From Rahnella aquatilis CIP 78.65 = ATCC 33071 (GTDB taxonomy: Bacteria; Pseudomonadota; Gammaproteobacteria; Enterobacterales; Enterobacteriaceae), in NCBI RefSeq assembly GCF_000241955.1, contig NC_016835.1, positions 310,001 to 374,000 of the forward strand: DNA of 64,000 nt, written 5' to 3'. Shown here piece after piece: positions 46,137 to 53,861 of this stretch (the first letter of the stretch is position 1; every line of letters begins with the position of its first letter). Under the pieces are notes generated by a model. That model was not told where the DNA came from and ran no database searches. It saw nothing but the letters and a program-made list of their open reading frames with translations. A program made the translations under genes and the position numbers.

Positions 46137-47060
46137 TCACATTGTGAAGAAATTATGCAGTTCACGGGCTAAGGCTTCCGGTTGTTCGTCGGGAATGAAA
46201 TGACCGCTGTGAGGGATGATGATGCCGGTAACATTTTCAGCGAAAGCGTGCAGGGGAATCGCCATATCCGGGATCGACCCCTGATCGGCGCTGACCGCCA
46301 GCACCGGCATTTTCAGTTTTCCGCGACGGTTCAGTTCACGGTTTTGCTCAGCCGATTCTGTGACCGACCGGTAATACGCCAGCCCGGCGCGCAGGCCGCC
46401 GCTTTTCAGAAACACCCGCAGATACTCGCTGATATCGTCGTCAGTAAAAGCATCCGGCGCGGCAGTTTTGCGGCGTAAAAACCAGTCGAGATACACGCGT
46501 TCATTACCGGCGATCAGCGCTTCAGGCAAATCAGGCAACGTGTGGAAGGCAAAATGCCAGGTTTTCCACGACTTGTCCGGTGTGACCGGCAGCGCGTCCG
46601 GTAAGGTGATCCCGGGGATCCCCGCATCCAGCAGCGCGAGACGTTGCACTTCCCCGCCATACATCGCGGCGTAAGGATATGCCACCCACGCGCCGACATC
46701 ATGCGCTGCCAGTGAATAACGCTTGTGGCCGAGAAGCTGCATTAACCCGTGGATTTTCTGCGCCAGACTTTGTGTGTCGTAACCGGTCTGCGGCCGGTCC
46801 GAATCGCCCTGACCGGGCAGGTCCGGTGCCACCAGCCAGAAATCCTCTGCCAGTGCTTTCATCACATTGCGCCACGCGTACCAGGTTTGCGGGAAGCCAG
46901 CCAGCAGCAACAACACTTTGCCTTGCGGGTTTCCGCCGCTGACATAATGCAACCGCACACCGTCGACGGTGGCGTAGCGATGCGTAAAACCGGAAAGGGT
47001 GAGATCAGCGACAGCAAAAGGCGCAGCAGATACTACAGCGGACGGGGTGATATCAGTCAT
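46137..47060 (-). CDS. Alpha/beta hydrolase, epoxide hydrolase-like
   Basis: 307-residue alpha/beta hydrolase. The nucleophile elbow reads LAAHDVGAWVAYPYA, with Asp in the place of Ser, as in epoxide hydrolases and haloalkane/haloacetate dehalogenases. The oxyanion loop LLLLAGFPQTWYAWRNVM and the C-terminal HSGHFIPDEQPEAL provide His. Cap-domain residues lie about 150-230. The Ala-rich first 20 residues resemble a weak export signal, but no cleavage motif is firm. It is preceded by a 24-base palindrome matching the one before the tetR gene, so it is probably controlled by that repressor. Confidence 0.82.
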   Translation of the reverse strand: MTDITPSAVVSAAPFAVADLTLSGFTHRYATVDGVRLHYVSGGNPQGKVLLLLAGFPQTWYAWRNVMKALAEDFWLVAPDLPGQGDSDRPQTGYDTQSLAQKIHGLMQLLGHKRYSLAAHDVGAWVAYPYAAMYGGEVQRLALLDAGIPGITLPDALPVTPDKSWKTWHFAFHTLPDLPEALIAGNERVYLDWFLRRKTAAPDAFTDDDISEYLRVFLKSGGLRAGLAYYRSVTESAEQNRELNRRGKLKMPVLAVSADQGSIPDMAIPLHAFAENVTGIIIPHSGHFIPDEQPEALARELHNFFTM

Positions 47061-47097
47061 AACAAATCTCCGTAACGTTAATGATTACAAACCTTTA

Positions 47098-47121
47098 TTT
47101 AGGAAATGTTTATTTCCTAAA
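47098..47121. promoter_or_regulatory. TetR-type operator upstream of the hydrolase
   Basis: Perfect dyad TTTAGGAAAT-N4-ATTTCCTAAA, 37 bases before the hydrolase start. The TTAGGAAA/TTTCCTAA half-sites are shared with the element upstream of tetR at 47745-47778. Confidence 0.8.
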
Positions 47122-47134
47122 TGAGAAAAAAATT

Positions 47135-47737
47135 TTAATCGAGGATTTTAAGCGCCAGTTTCAGCGTGGTTTCGCTGGCCTGATTGTTTTCGACTTTACC
47201 GGCGACACGCATGCCTAAAACGATCCATAACAGCAGGGATGATGCGGCCTGCGCATCGATATCCGCCGCGACAGAACCGTCCTGCTGGCCCTGTTCAATA
47301 AGGGAGGCGAGGAACGATTTGTTGCGCATAATGGCCTGACGCACCAGCGCGGCGAGTTCGTCATCCAGCGTGAGCAACCCGACGGTGCTGCCGACGACCA
47401 GACATCCGCGGCGGCCTTCAATTTCATGGGAAGAACGCAGGTAAAAGCGCAGTACTTCGGCAATGCGTTCGCGGCCAGTGGCGGCGCGTTCGATTTGCTG
47501 GCGTAACTGGATATTTCGCAGCGAGGTGTAGCGTTCAAATACGTTGAGAAACAGAGTACGTTTATCGCTGAAGGCTTTATAAATACTGCCTGCGGTGAGA
47601 TTCATGGCCTGACTGAGATCGCTGATGGACGCCGCATGAAAGCCTTTTTCACGAAACACCGTCATGGCGTTATCCAGTGCAAGTTCAGTATCGAATTCAC
47701 GCGGACGACCACGATCCTTCGGGGAAGAGGATGCCAT
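47135..47737 (-). CDS. TetR-family transcriptional repressor
   Basis: 200-residue TetR regulator. N-terminal helix-turn-helix at residues about 10-55: FDTELALDNAMTVFREKGFH, AASISDLSQAMNLTAGSIYK and AFSDKRTLF. The remaining helices form the ligand domain, resembling NemR/AcrR-like one-domain regulators (EGRRGCLVVGSTVGLL contains a Cys). It lies between two matching palindromes: one before itself (autoregulation) and one before the hydrolase. A Cys-sensing mechanism for electrophiles is possible. Confidence 0.87.
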   Translation of the reverse strand: MASSSPKDRGRPREFDTELALDNAMTVFREKGFHAASISDLSQAMNLTAGSIYKAFSDKRTLFLNVFERYTSLRNIQLRQQIERAATGRERIAEVLRFYLRSSHEIEGRRGCLVVGSTVGLLTLDDELAALVRQAIMRNKSFLASLIEQGQQDGSVAADIDAQAASSLLLWIVLGMRVAGKVENNQASETTLKLALKILD

Positions 47738-47744
47738 AAAAAAA

Positions 47745-47778
47745 CCACCATTAGGAAACGTCTATTTCCTAATGGTGG
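47745..47778. promoter_or_regulatory. TetR-type operator upstream of tetR
   Basis: Long dyad CCACCATTAGGAAA-N6-TTTCCTAATGGTGG, perfect over 14 base pairs per arm, just upstream of the TetR start codon. The core equals that of the operator at 47098-47121. It may also act as a terminator for the upstream SDR gene, but no T-run is evident on the minus side. Confidence 0.8.
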
Positions 47779-47824
47779 CATTAACACAAAAACGGATCAA
47801 GCCCTTTGTCAGCTCACACCGTAT

Positions 47825-48508
47825 TTACCAGCGCAGCTCACGGCCGGAATATTCAACAAAGTGATGGCCACCTTTGCCGCGCCAGGCTTCGAACTGATCG
47901 ACAATGCCGGTGGCGCTTTCGGTCACGGTGAGTGTGGCATTTTCACCGCCCATATCAGTCTGTACCCAGCCCGGATGCACGGAAAGCAGCGTCAGTTCTT
48001 GTTTTTCAATCTGTTCCAGCAACCCGCGGGTCAGCATATTCAGCGCAGCTTTACTGGCGGAATAAAGCGGATAAGTCGCCACGTCATTCTCATTGAGGCT
48101 CGACAGTTCAGAGGTCATCAGTGCCAGCACGCCGGTGCGGTGGTTCAGGAAAGGCAGTAATTCACCGGCGCAACGGACAGGGGAAATGGCGTTAGTCAAA
48201 AACAACTGAATAATTTCTTCATCGCTGGCCTGATGAAGATCCTGATGATCCGGACCAAACACGCCTGCATTCACAAAAATCAGATCAAAATGGCTTTCGG
48301 AAAGTGCGTCTTTCACCGCCTCCCGCGCTTCGGATTTATTGATGTCCAGTTTTACCCATTCAACAGCCGCCGGGGTTTTGGCCGGAACGGCATCACGCGT
48401 TGTGGCGGTAACCTGCCAGCCGCGTTTTGCGAGTACATCCACCACACCCAAACCGATACCGCGTGATGCGCCGATGATCAATGCTTTCTTAGAGTCAGTC
48501 ATATTCAT
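47825..48508 (-). CDS. Short-chain dehydrogenase/reductase
   Basis: 227-residue SDR. Cofactor motif GASRGIGLGV near residue 14, NAG in FVNAGVFGP near residue 80, and the catalytic YSASKAAL (Tyr-x3-Lys) near residue 150. Similar to C-factor-like oxidoreductases that have short C-terminal lids. It lies upstream of tetR on the same strand with a palindrome between them. Substrate unknown. Start ATG 48508 or 48502; both are possible. Confidence 0.85.
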   Translation of the reverse strand: MNMTDSKKALIIGASRGIGLGVVDVLAKRGWQVTATTRDAVPAKTPAAVEWVKLDINKSEAREAVKDALSESHFDLIFVNAGVFGPDHQDLHQASDEEIIQLFLTNAISPVRCAGELLPFLNHRTGVLALMTSELSSLNENDVATYPLYSASKAALNMLTRGLLEQIEKQELTLLSVHPGWVQTDMGGENATLTVTESATGIVDQFEAWRGKGGHHFVEYSGRELRW

Positions 48509-48837
48509 CCTTTTATAATCAAAGCGTTAACGTCAATTTATTGTTTTCATTTAATGCGCGAAATCTCTTCAGTGTTGCGGGCAGTATGAGCCAGCAAGGC
48601 GGTTGCAACAATGGGCTGGAGTCTGATTTTGGCCGCCGCACAATCAGGTGCTGCTCGACTGGCACTTTATTGCCCGGGCCAGTGCGTGAATTAGATCACT
48701 GACGGGCGAGTCGGATAACCGGAATCAGTCCGATCATGCTGCAGGCGGCCACTTACGGCAGACTTTCGCGTTGCCAGTCATGCCCTGAGTGAGTACTGTT
48801 GTTCTTTTAAACGGACCGGCAAAAAGGTGAATAAAGC
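48509..48837. other. Intergenic region without supported gene
   Basis: Gap between the divergent SDR and DUF3750 genes. No frame on either strand looks like protein. I see no clear dyad or terminator; promoters for both neighbours are expected. Confidence 0.5.
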
Positions 48838-49611
48838 ATGATCGCCATAAAGTGGGTAAGTCTCGGGTTTGTTCTGGTTTTACTGCTGTCTTTCGGATAT
48901 AGCTACGCCAGAGCAACACAAACCCGGACAGAACCCGCAGGCCAGAGCTGGTCAACGGCACGACGGACTTCAGCCGGTATTGCGCCGGATCCTGTCAGAC
49001 TGAAAAGCATCGCCATTATCCAGATTTATGCCGCGCCCACTTATGGCTGGCGCGGGCTGGTGGCGGTTCATCCGTGGATAATTTACAAACGTGAAGGTGA
49101 AACAGCATTTACCCGTTATGACGTGATCAGCTGGGGCAGCACCAACGTGGTGCGCCGTGATTATGCTATTCCCGATGGTTATTGGTTTGGCTCGCAGCCC
49201 CGGATACTGGTCGATCACCGTGGCGCGCAGGCGCAAATAATGATCCCAAAAATAGAGGCGGCGATCAAAAGCTATCCGTATCCGCATACTTATCATGCGT
49301 GGCCGGGGCCAAACAGTAATACGTTTATCGCGCATATCGGGCGTGAAGTGCCGGATCTGGCGCTTGATCTTCCTTCCAATGCGATCGGCAAAGATTACCG
49401 GGGAATTACAAATCCGATCGGTTTACCGCCATCAGGGCGCGGTGTGCAGGTTTCTCTGCTGGGACTGCTGGGCGTGACGCTGGGCGTGGAAGAGGGCGTT
49501 GAAGTCAACGTGCTTGGGCTGAATCTGGGTATTGATGTGAAGAACCCGGCATTACGGTTGCCGTTTGTCGGACGGGTCGGCTTTGATAATCCGGGCAAAG
49601 CGGAGCTTTAA
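48838..49611 (+). CDS. DUF3750 domain protein
   Basis: 257-residue protein of the DUF3750 family, function unknown. An N-terminal hydrophobic helix (about residues 5-26) is an uncleaved anchor or signal peptide. The domain contains VHPWIIYKREGETAFTRYDV, RRDYAIPDGYWFGSQPRILV, HAWPGPNSNTFIAHI and LPSNAIGKDYRG, which recall the family consensus; the WPGPNSNTFIAHI patch is the most conserved. It probably faces the periplasm. Divergent from the SDR, with a terminator following the gene and serving fumarase as well. Confidence 0.82.
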   Translation: MIAIKWVSLGFVLVLLLSFGYSYARATQTRTEPAGQSWSTARRTSAGIAPDPVRLKSIAIIQIYAAPTYGWRGLVAVHPWIIYKREGETAFTRYDVISWGSTNVVRRDYAIPDGYWFGSQPRILVDHRGAQAQIMIPKIEAAIKSYPYPHTYHAWPGPNSNTFIAHIGREVPDLALDLPSNAIGKDYRGITNPIGLPPSGRGVQVSLLGLLGVTLGVEEGVEVNVLGLNLGIDVKNPALRLPFVGRVGFDNPGKAEL

Positions 49612-49727
49612 CGGTATCATTGCATAACAGGCATCAGAACGACGAAGGTATATAAGATGGGTATTCCGGTTTCAGGAACCCGGTATTGAGACGACTTTGT
49701 CGTTCCTCCTCTGAAGCATTCCCCATA

Positions 49728-49764
49728 AAAAGGCCCGCCACTTCTGGCAGGCCTTTTGTTTTTT
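49728..49764. terminator. Bidirectional terminator between DUF3750 and fumarase
   Basis: AAAAGGCC-C-GCCA / TGGC-A-GGCCTTTT stem with a CTTC loop and one mismatch, followed by a T-rich tract on the plus strand and A-rich on the other. It would end both convergent transcripts. Confidence 0.88.
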
Positions 49765-49774
49765 CAGGGGGCGA

Positions 49775-51421
49775 TTACTTCACACACTTCGCGCAAGTAT
49801 TGGCGTGGATTTGCTGGAAGAAATCGTTGCCTTTGTCATCGACCAGGATGAACGCCGGGAAGTTTTCGACTTCGATTTTCCAGATGGCTTCCATTCCTAA
49901 TTCAGGATATTCCACACATTCCAGACTCTTGATGCTTTGCTGCGCCAGAACCGCTGCCGGGCCGCCGATGCTACCGAGATAGAAACCGCCGTGTTTATGG
50001 CAGGCGTCGGTCACCTGCTGGCTGCGGTTACCTTTGGCCAGCATGATCATGCTGCCGCCGTTGGATTGCAGAAGATCTACGTAAGAATCCATACGGCCAG
50101 CGGTGGTTGGGCCGAGGGAGCCGGAGGCGTAACCTTCCGGGGTTTTCGCCGGGCCCGCGTAGTAGATCGGGTGATCTTTGATGTACTGCGGCAAACCTTC
50201 GCCGTTATCCAGACGCTCTTTCAGTTTGGCGTGTGCGATGTCACGACCGACGATAATCGTACCGCTCAGGGACAGGCGGGTAGACACCGGATATTCAGAA
50301 AGCTGCGCCAGGATTTCAGGCATCGGACGGTTCAGGTCAACTTTCACCACACCGGCTTCGCCTTGCTCACGCAGGGCTTCAGGAATGTACTGGCCCGGAT
50401 TGTCTTCCAGTTTTTCGATCCAGATACCGTCACGGTTGATTTTGGCCTTGATATTACGGTCTGCGGAGCAGGAAACGCCCATCCCGACCGGACAGGATGC
50501 ACCGTGACGTGGCAGACGTACTACGCGGATATCGTGGGCAAAGTATTTGCCGCCGAACTGCGCGCCGAGACCAAGATTGTTGGCTTCGGCCAGCAGTTCC
50601 TGTTCGAGATTCACATCACGGAATGCCTGACCGTGCTCGTTACCTTCCGTTGGCAGACCATCGTAATAATGCGTGGAGGCCAGTTTTACGGTTTTCAGCG
50701 TCGCTTCAGCAGACGTACCGCCAATCACAAACGCAATGTGGTACGGCGGGCAGGCTGCGGTTCCCAGGGTGCGCATTTTATCCACCAGATAATCTTTCAG
50801 CTTAGCCGGGGTGATCAGCGCTTTGGTTTCCTGATACAGATAGGTTTTATTCGCCGAACCGCCGCCTTTGGCGATGCACAGGAATTTGTACTCATCACCA
50901 TCGACACTGTAGAGGTCGATTTGTGCAGGCAGGTTGGTGCCGGTGTTCACTTCTTTGTACATATCCAGCGCGGCGTTCTGGGAATAGCGCAGGTTATCCT
51001 CGATGAAGGTGTTGTATACGCCCTGAGACAGGCTGGCTTCGTCGCCGCCGCCGGTCCAGACGCGCTGACCTTTTTTACCCATGATGATCGCGGTGCCGGT
51101 GTCCTGACAGGTCGGCAGAATACCTTTGGCAGCGATTTCAGAGTTTCTCAGGAATTGAAGCGCGACATATTTGTCGTTTTCGCTGGATTCCGGGTCATGA
51201 AGAATGGAAGCCACTTGTTGCTGATGCGCAGGTCGCAGCATGAATGACGCGTCGTGAAATGCCTGCTGAGCCAGAAGCGTTAACGCCTGCGGTTCCACTT
51301 TTAACACGTCTTCGCCGTCGAAGGTGCTGACGGAGACATGCTCTTTGGTCAGCAGATAATATTCGGTGTCATCTTTGGAAACAGGGAAGGGATTCTGATA
51401 ATAGAACGGTTTGTTCGACAT
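49775..51421 (-). CDS. fumB: Class I (iron-sulfur) fumarate hydratase
   Basis: 548-residue class I fumarase, the same length as E. coli FumA and FumB, interconverting malate and fumarate with an oxygen-sensitive [4Fe-4S] cluster. Cluster Cys residues are seen in [21 protein letters not shown] and near the C-terminus. [13 protein letters not shown] and [12 protein letters not shown] are conserved. FumA and FumB cannot be separated by eye; the symbol fumB is chosen because the gene sits beside dicarboxylate transport, NADH-fumarate reductase and DcuSR. It is 190 bases downstream of the antiporter gene on the same strand. Confidence 0.92.
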   Translation of the reverse strand: MSNKPFYYQNPFPVSKDDTEYYLLTKEHVSVSTFDGEDVLKVEPQALTLLAQQAFHDASFMLRPAHQQQVASILHDPESSENDKYVALQFLRNSEIAAKGILPTCQDTGTAIIMGKKGQRVWTGGGDEASLSQGVYNTFIEDNLRYSQNAALDMYKEVNTGTNLPAQIDLYSVDGDEYKFLCIAKGGGSANKTYLYQETKALITPAKLKDYLVDKMRTLGTAACPPYHIAFVIGGTSAEATLKTVKLASTHYYDGLPTEGNEHGQAFRDVNLEQELLAEANNLGLGAQFGGKYFAHDIRVVRLPRHGASCPVGMGVSCSADRNIKAKINRDGIWIEKLEDNPGQYIPEALREQGEAGVVKVDLNRPMPEILAQLSEYPVSTRLSLSGTIIVGRDIAHAKLKERLDNGEGLPQYIKDHPIYYAGPAKTPEGYASGSLGPTTAGRMDSYVDLLQSNGGSMIMLAKGNRSQQVTDACHKHGGFYLGSIGGPAAVLAQQSIKSLECVEYPELGMEAIWKIEVENFPAFILVDDKGNDFFQQIHANTCAKCVK

Positions 51422-51611
51422 TGTTTTCTCACTTTTTCCGTTTTTGCCGCCACGGGTGGGACTGTTGAGTCGGTATAGCAGAGGTGTTCGGGGCGACGTT
51501 TATATTCGTTCTGTATGTTGCCAGCCAAATACACAGGCTGGCAACGGGGTTTATATGTTTTCTTTAAGTAAATGCTCTGTTAATGCTTTGTGGGTGATTA
51601 TATCGCCACAA

Positions 51612-53123
51612 TCAGAACATCATCACCATCCACGGATAACCGATGACCAGTAAGGCAATCAGGAAGATGGCACCAAAGATGGTTCCGAGACGCCAGTAAT
51701 CTTTGGTTGGCAGATAACCGCTACCGTAATAAATCGGGCTTGGGCCGGTACCGTACGGGGTAATGATCCCCATGACGCCCAGAGACGTCACCATCAGCAA
51801 ACAGAATACCTGCATGTTGATGCCTGGGATTGCCGCACCGATGGTCAGCATGGCCGGTAACAGGGCAGTGGTATGTGCCGTGGTGCTGGCGAAAAGGTAA
51901 TGCAGCAGATAGAACGCCAGCAGCAGGGCGATGGTTGCTGCCCCCGGCGAAATGCCCCCCATCAGTGCCGCGCCTTCTTTGCCCAGCCAGGCGATAAAAC
52001 CGGTGCGGGATAGGCCGTCAGCCAGCGCGACCAGCGTGGCGAACCAGGCGAAGGTATTCCAGGCGGGTTTGTTGCTGGTGATGTCATTCCAGTTCAGCAC
52101 GCCGGTCCACAGCATCAGTACCACGACAAGCAGTGCGGCCATTGCCGGTTCGATAAAGCTCGCAGCGAAAATCCACATCGCCAGGGCGCAGCAGACGAAC
52201 ACCAGCAACAAAATCTCATGACGGGACATTCTGCCCAGTTTTGCCAGCTCAGCGGTGGCCCAGCGCGGCACTTCGTCATTGATTTTCACTTCCGGCGGGT
52301 AGAACCAGTACGCCAGCAGTGGCATGGTCAGCAGAAGCAGCAGACCAACCGGCAGGAAGGCGATGAACCACGTGCCCCAGGAAATGTTAATACCGGTCAC
52401 ACTGTTCACGATGCCCAGTGCCAGCAGATTAGGTGCCAGTGCAGACAGGAACATCGAACTGGTGATACAGGCGGCGGTGATCGCCACCCACATCAGGTAA
52501 GAACCGATTTTGCGCGCGCTCGGGTCATTCGGTTTTGAGCCGTACAACGGCGGCAGGTTGGCAATGATCGGGTAGATCGTGCCGCCGCTGCGCGCGGTGT
52601 TGGAAGGTGTGAACGGTGCCAGTAACAGGTCAGCAAAGGTGATGGCATAACCGAGCGTCAGGCTGCGGCGGCCAAGATATTTCACCAGGATCAGCGCCAG
52701 ACGGCGGCCGAACTGGGTTTTATCGTAGCCAGCGGCAAACATGAACGCGCCGAAGATTAACCATACTGTGGAGTTACCAAAACCACTGACTGCCCATTTG
52801 AAGGACTGTGCGGCGGTTTTGAATTTAGGATCTGCCAGCTCAGCCGGGCTGAAAAGCAACCATTGACTGAACAGGGCGATGACCACCACGCCGGTCAGGC
52901 CGATGACGGCACCCGGTAATGGCTCGAAAATCAGACCAATAATAACCCCCACGAAGATGGCGAAGAAATGCCATGCGTGTGGTTCAAGCCCGGCAGGCAC
53001 CGGAACCAGCAGCAACAGCACGGACACCAGCACGGGAAGTGCCATAAAGATCCAGCGATTTTTTTTGCCTGATTCGGCTTTTTTCGCTGGTTCTTTCACC
53101 GCAGTTTTTGATATTTCGCTCAT
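51612..53123 (-). CDS. DASS-family dicarboxylate antiporter (TtdT/CitT-like)
   Basis: 503-residue divalent anion:Na+/anion exchanger with about 12 helices. Recalled family motifs are VPVPAGLEPHAWHFFAIFVG, AVSGFGNSTVWLIFGAFMFA, PFTPSNTARSGGTIYPII and TPYGTGPSPIYYGSGYLP. It resembles both E. coli TtdT (tartrate:succinate) and CitT (citrate:succinate); substrate identity cannot be read. The polar N-terminal tail is longer than in either. It is divergent from the fumarate reductase and upstream of fumarase, fitting substrate uptake with succinate export. Confidence 0.87.
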   Translation of the reverse strand: MSEISKTAVKEPAKKAESGKKNRWIFMALPVLVSVLLLLVPVPAGLEPHAWHFFAIFVGVIIGLIFEPLPGAVIGLTGVVVIALFSQWLLFSPAELADPKFKTAAQSFKWAVSGFGNSTVWLIFGAFMFAAGYDKTQFGRRLALILVKYLGRRSLTLGYAITFADLLLAPFTPSNTARSGGTIYPIIANLPPLYGSKPNDPSARKIGSYLMWVAITAACITSSMFLSALAPNLLALGIVNSVTGINISWGTWFIAFLPVGLLLLLTMPLLAYWFYPPEVKINDEVPRWATAELAKLGRMSRHEILLLVFVCCALAMWIFAASFIEPAMAALLVVVLMLWTGVLNWNDITSNKPAWNTFAWFATLVALADGLSRTGFIAWLGKEGAALMGGISPGAATIALLLAFYLLHYLFASTTAHTTALLPAMLTIGAAIPGINMQVFCLLMVTSLGVMGIITPYGTGPSPIYYGSGYLPTKDYWRLGTIFGAIFLIALLVIGYPWMVMMF

Positions 53124-53861
53124 AATATTTATCTTAGGTAGTTAGGAATATTGTGATGATGCATAGGTAAGATGTTGTCTGGTTTTTTTAGTTACTTAAT
53201 AATTTTTTTAGTTATTCAATAGTGGCATGTTAATTGCCTCGTTATTGTTATTTTTGTCTGGTACTTCATATTCCCCGTAAGAGGGAGGAAATGTTTATAT
53301 AATGCGTTTTCCCTATTTTTAACTGTTGATCTTGATCAACAAAATACGGTGCTGAATTCTTTTTTAAATCGGATAAAACAGTGGTGCAGACTTTGCCTGA
53401 TTAATTAAAGGGCAAATTGTGACGGGAGTATCTTTCGGGGAAGCAGCAAGCAAAAATGGAGTAGGCCAAATGAGAGTCATTCACAGCCGGACACTTCCTC
53501 AGCGGGCGATCTGACGCACTTGCCAGCGTGCGAGTTCCGTGATCTGCCAGCGGGGAAACGCCGGCAGATGTAATAATAGTCTCATCAGTTAAATACTATT
53601 AATAACGTAGTTTGCATTAATGTGATTATTTAATTTATCAGTTAACATAATTTTAATATAACGGCTATTAAGTTAATAGATAAATAGTTAATTAACTAAT
53701 GTAATAAGTTTTGAAAGTAAAAATAAACTTATATTAATAGTATGACGTCGGCATTGAAATAAAAACAACGAATAATAAATCAATACTCCATTGCGCTTAT
53801 CTCAAATAGCGCGCCGATAACGAATTCAGAATTTAAAACCTTAAAGTTTGGAGTAATTATT
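53124..53861. other. Divergent control region of the dicarboxylate module
   Basis: A 738-base gap without a supported gene. It holds an FNR-type dyad at 53326-53339, two stem-loops between 53510 and 53571, and a highly AT-rich half (53580-53860) with TTAA/TAAT-rich words in which DcuR or CRP sites could lie. The reductase start has an AAAGTTTGGAG ribosome region. Confidence 0.6.
53326..53339. promoter_or_regulatory. FNR-type site
   Basis: TTGAT-CTTG-ATCAA is a perfect match to the FNR consensus TTGAT-N4-ATCAA. It lies 203 bases upstream of the antiporter start and 523 upstream of the reductase start. Anaerobic control of the module is the expected meaning. Confidence 0.75.

Noticed and set aside
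49937..51247. 436-codon plus-strand frame opposite fumarase
   Set aside because: It is a codon-bias shadow of a clearly recognised class I fumarase; no start signal or protein family is recognisable.
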